Shown in pieces: positions 62,801 to 64,000 of a stretch of 64,000 bases of DNA (position 1 is its first letter; every line of letters begins with the position of its first letter). The notes beneath the pieces are model-generated. The model worked only from the letters and a program-made list of their open reading frames with translations. It was not told the DNA's origin and did no database searches. Source of the stretch: Moringa oleifera (lineage: Eukaryota > Streptophyta > Magnoliopsida > Brassicales > Moringaceae); assembly GCA_021397835.1 (NCBI GenBank), contig JAJFZO010000335.1, positions 1-64,000 of the forward strand, read 5' to 3'. The translations under genes and the position numbers were made by a program.

Positions 62801-64000
62801 TTGAAGGGGAAGGTGAAGCTGGGTCATGTTGATTGTGATTCTGAGAAGGTGATATGGATTTTGTTCCCTAATTATTTCTTTTGATTTCCTTGTGGATTCC
62901 AATTGTTATCACTATTTTCAAATCGTCCTAACTTTTAGTGAGAAATGGCTTTTTCAAAGTTTCTTATGGAAGTTTCTGTTAAGGGCTCTCTTATCTTTAC
63001 CATAAACATTTCTTTTTTTCTTTTTCTTTTTTTTTTTTTGGAGTACATTACATGTTGTGACAGGGTCTGTTATCAGTCTCTCATGAGCAGGTTCAATGTC
63101 CAAGGATTTCCCACTATCTTGGTATTTGGTGCAGACAAAGATAGCCCAATTCCTTATGAAGGTGCTAGAACTGCCTCAGCCATTGAATCATTTGCTCTGG
63201 AGCAACTGGAAACAAATGTAGTACCCCCTGAAGTGACTGAGCTGACCGACCAGGTAACCTTCATTTTGGTGGTTCATGTTTCTGAAGGTCTTCTGGGTAC
63301 TCAAACTGAGTTTTCCTCCCTTTCATTCTTGCAGGGTGTTATGGAAGAGAAGTGTGGTTCAGCTGCCATATGTTTTGTTGCTTTCTTACCTGACATTTTG
63401 GACTCCAAAGCTGAAGGGAGAAACAAGTATCTTCAGATGTTGTTGTTAGTCGCGGAGAAGTTTAGGGGTCCTTACAGGTGAGTATGCCAGTTATTTCTTG
63501 TTCCCTTTTTATCTACCTCTTTCTCTCTCTGTCTCCTCTTCCCTCCAACCTTCCATCCTTGTCTGTGTGAGAGTACATACAGATGCACACCTTTATGTGT
63601 GTTCTTTCAGGCATTTCATTTGGCTTTTAGATTCAAAGAATTTTGAAGTCTTAAGCGAGTTTAATACTCAGAGATGGTATCATGTACGAGAAACCATTGG
63701 CCTCGTTGGTTCAACAGCTAGGAAAAACATCTGACTCAACAACTTTTGTTCTGCAGCTATGTCTGGGCTGCAGCAGGTAAGCAGCCAGATCTTGAGAAGC
63801 ATGTGGGTGTTGGAGGTTACGGGTACCCAGCATTGGTAGCCTTGAATGTAAAGAAAGGAGCATATGCTCCTCTTAAAAGTGCATTTGAGCTTGAGCACAT
63901 CTTGTAAGCTTTCTTTCTTGTTTTCCTTTTGTCATGGAACTATTCTAAAATGAGCAAAACCTGAGGTGTGAATTTGGTTTCTCAGAGAGTTTGTGAAGGA
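59807..64000 (+). CDS. PDIL2-3: Protein disulfide isomerase, P5/PDIA6-like (plant PDIL2 class), 3' end outside window
   Basis: ER-lumen thiol-disulfide oxidoreductase that forms and rearranges disulfides in secretory proteins. Exons read from GT-AG borders with phase kept: 59807-59935, 60670-60828, 61605-61718, 62185-62342, 62749-62848, 63077-63253, 63335-63477, 63757-63903 and 63986 onward, giving about 380 codons of a family usually near 440. Residues 1-24 form a hydrophobic signal peptide. The first thioredoxin domain has APWCGHC (Cys60, Cys63) and the cis-proline GFPT (Pro104). The second has Cys188 and Cys191, with the codon for the Trp before them split by intron 4, and GFPT (Pro232). 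A redox-inactive thioredoxin-like region follows from about residue 240. The C-terminal retention signal is not visible. The start was chosen because it opens the signal peptide and runs in frame into exon 2. No stop or frameshift was seen, so it is probably functional. PDIL2-2 and PDIL2-3 paralogues cannot be told apart with certainty. Confidence 0.95.

Noticed and set aside
62945..63481. 178-codon open frame starting at 62945
   Set aside because: It is a read-through of PDI exons 6 and 7 with their introns; only the exon parts are real.
1..64000. CRISPR arrays, bacterial operons or phage genes
   Set aside because: No regularly spaced repeats of that type; introns and plant retroelements show a plant nuclear origin.

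Overview
The window is nuclear DNA from a flowering plant, most likely a eudicot. It is AT-rich, its genes have GT-AG introns, and it is crowded with decayed plant retroelements (LINE, Ty1/copia, Ty3/gypsy, a gypsy-type gag family and an endogenous plant pararetrovirus). I see no bacterial, phage or CRISPR features. The species cannot be fixed from the sequence.

Only one gene looks intact: a protein disulfide isomerase of the P5/PDIA6-like plant class (PDIL2 type) on the + strand from 59807 to beyond the right edge. Nine exons can be placed (the ninth only begins). They encode a signal peptide, two CGHC thioredoxin domains and a further thioredoxin-like region. Its upstream stretch holds a TGACGTGT box and a short upstream reading frame.

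The rest is gene debris and transposons. From 17.2 to 20.6 kb (- strand) lies a partial COP1-like E3 ligase gene with introns kept, frameshifts and a damaged RING. From 3.7 to 7 kb, 28.4 to 34.9 kb and 45.2 to 45.7 kb lie pieces of a class-I-like SnRK2 protein kinase gene, also with exon-intron structure kept. In the 28.4-34.9 kb array the piece is tandemly repeated with a unit of about 2.5 kb. There an antisense class IV chitinase first-exon fragment sits where a SnRK2 kinase exon would be expected. An unrecognised exon-like block travels with the SnRK2 pieces.

Layout: 0.1-1.65 kb LINE remnant; 3.4-3.7 kb gypsy polymerase remnant; 3.7-7.0 kb SnRK2 copy A; 7.5-10.7 kb copia LTR/gag set between two oppositely oriented gypsy gag pieces; 10.9-16.1 kb T-rich and dispersed repeats; 17.2-20.6 kb COP1-like remnant; 20.6-25.8 kb very AT-rich sequence with no gene; 25.85-26.6 kb endogenous pararetrovirus remnant; 28.4-34.9 kb SnRK2/chitinase array; 35.9-37.8 kb tandemly duplicated unknown coding-like block; 40.8-42.3 kb another tandem duplication and a reading frame; 42.9-45.1 kb T-rich; 45.2-45.7 kb SnRK2 copy E; 45.8-49.3 kb two tandem gypsy-type gag remnants; 50-56.3 kb further gag remnants in both orientations with two LTR-like blocks; 57.1-57.3 kb 3 x 84 bp repeat; 59.6-64 kb PDI gene.

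All calls come from reading translations by eye. Family names rest on remembered family hallmarks, and no database search was run.
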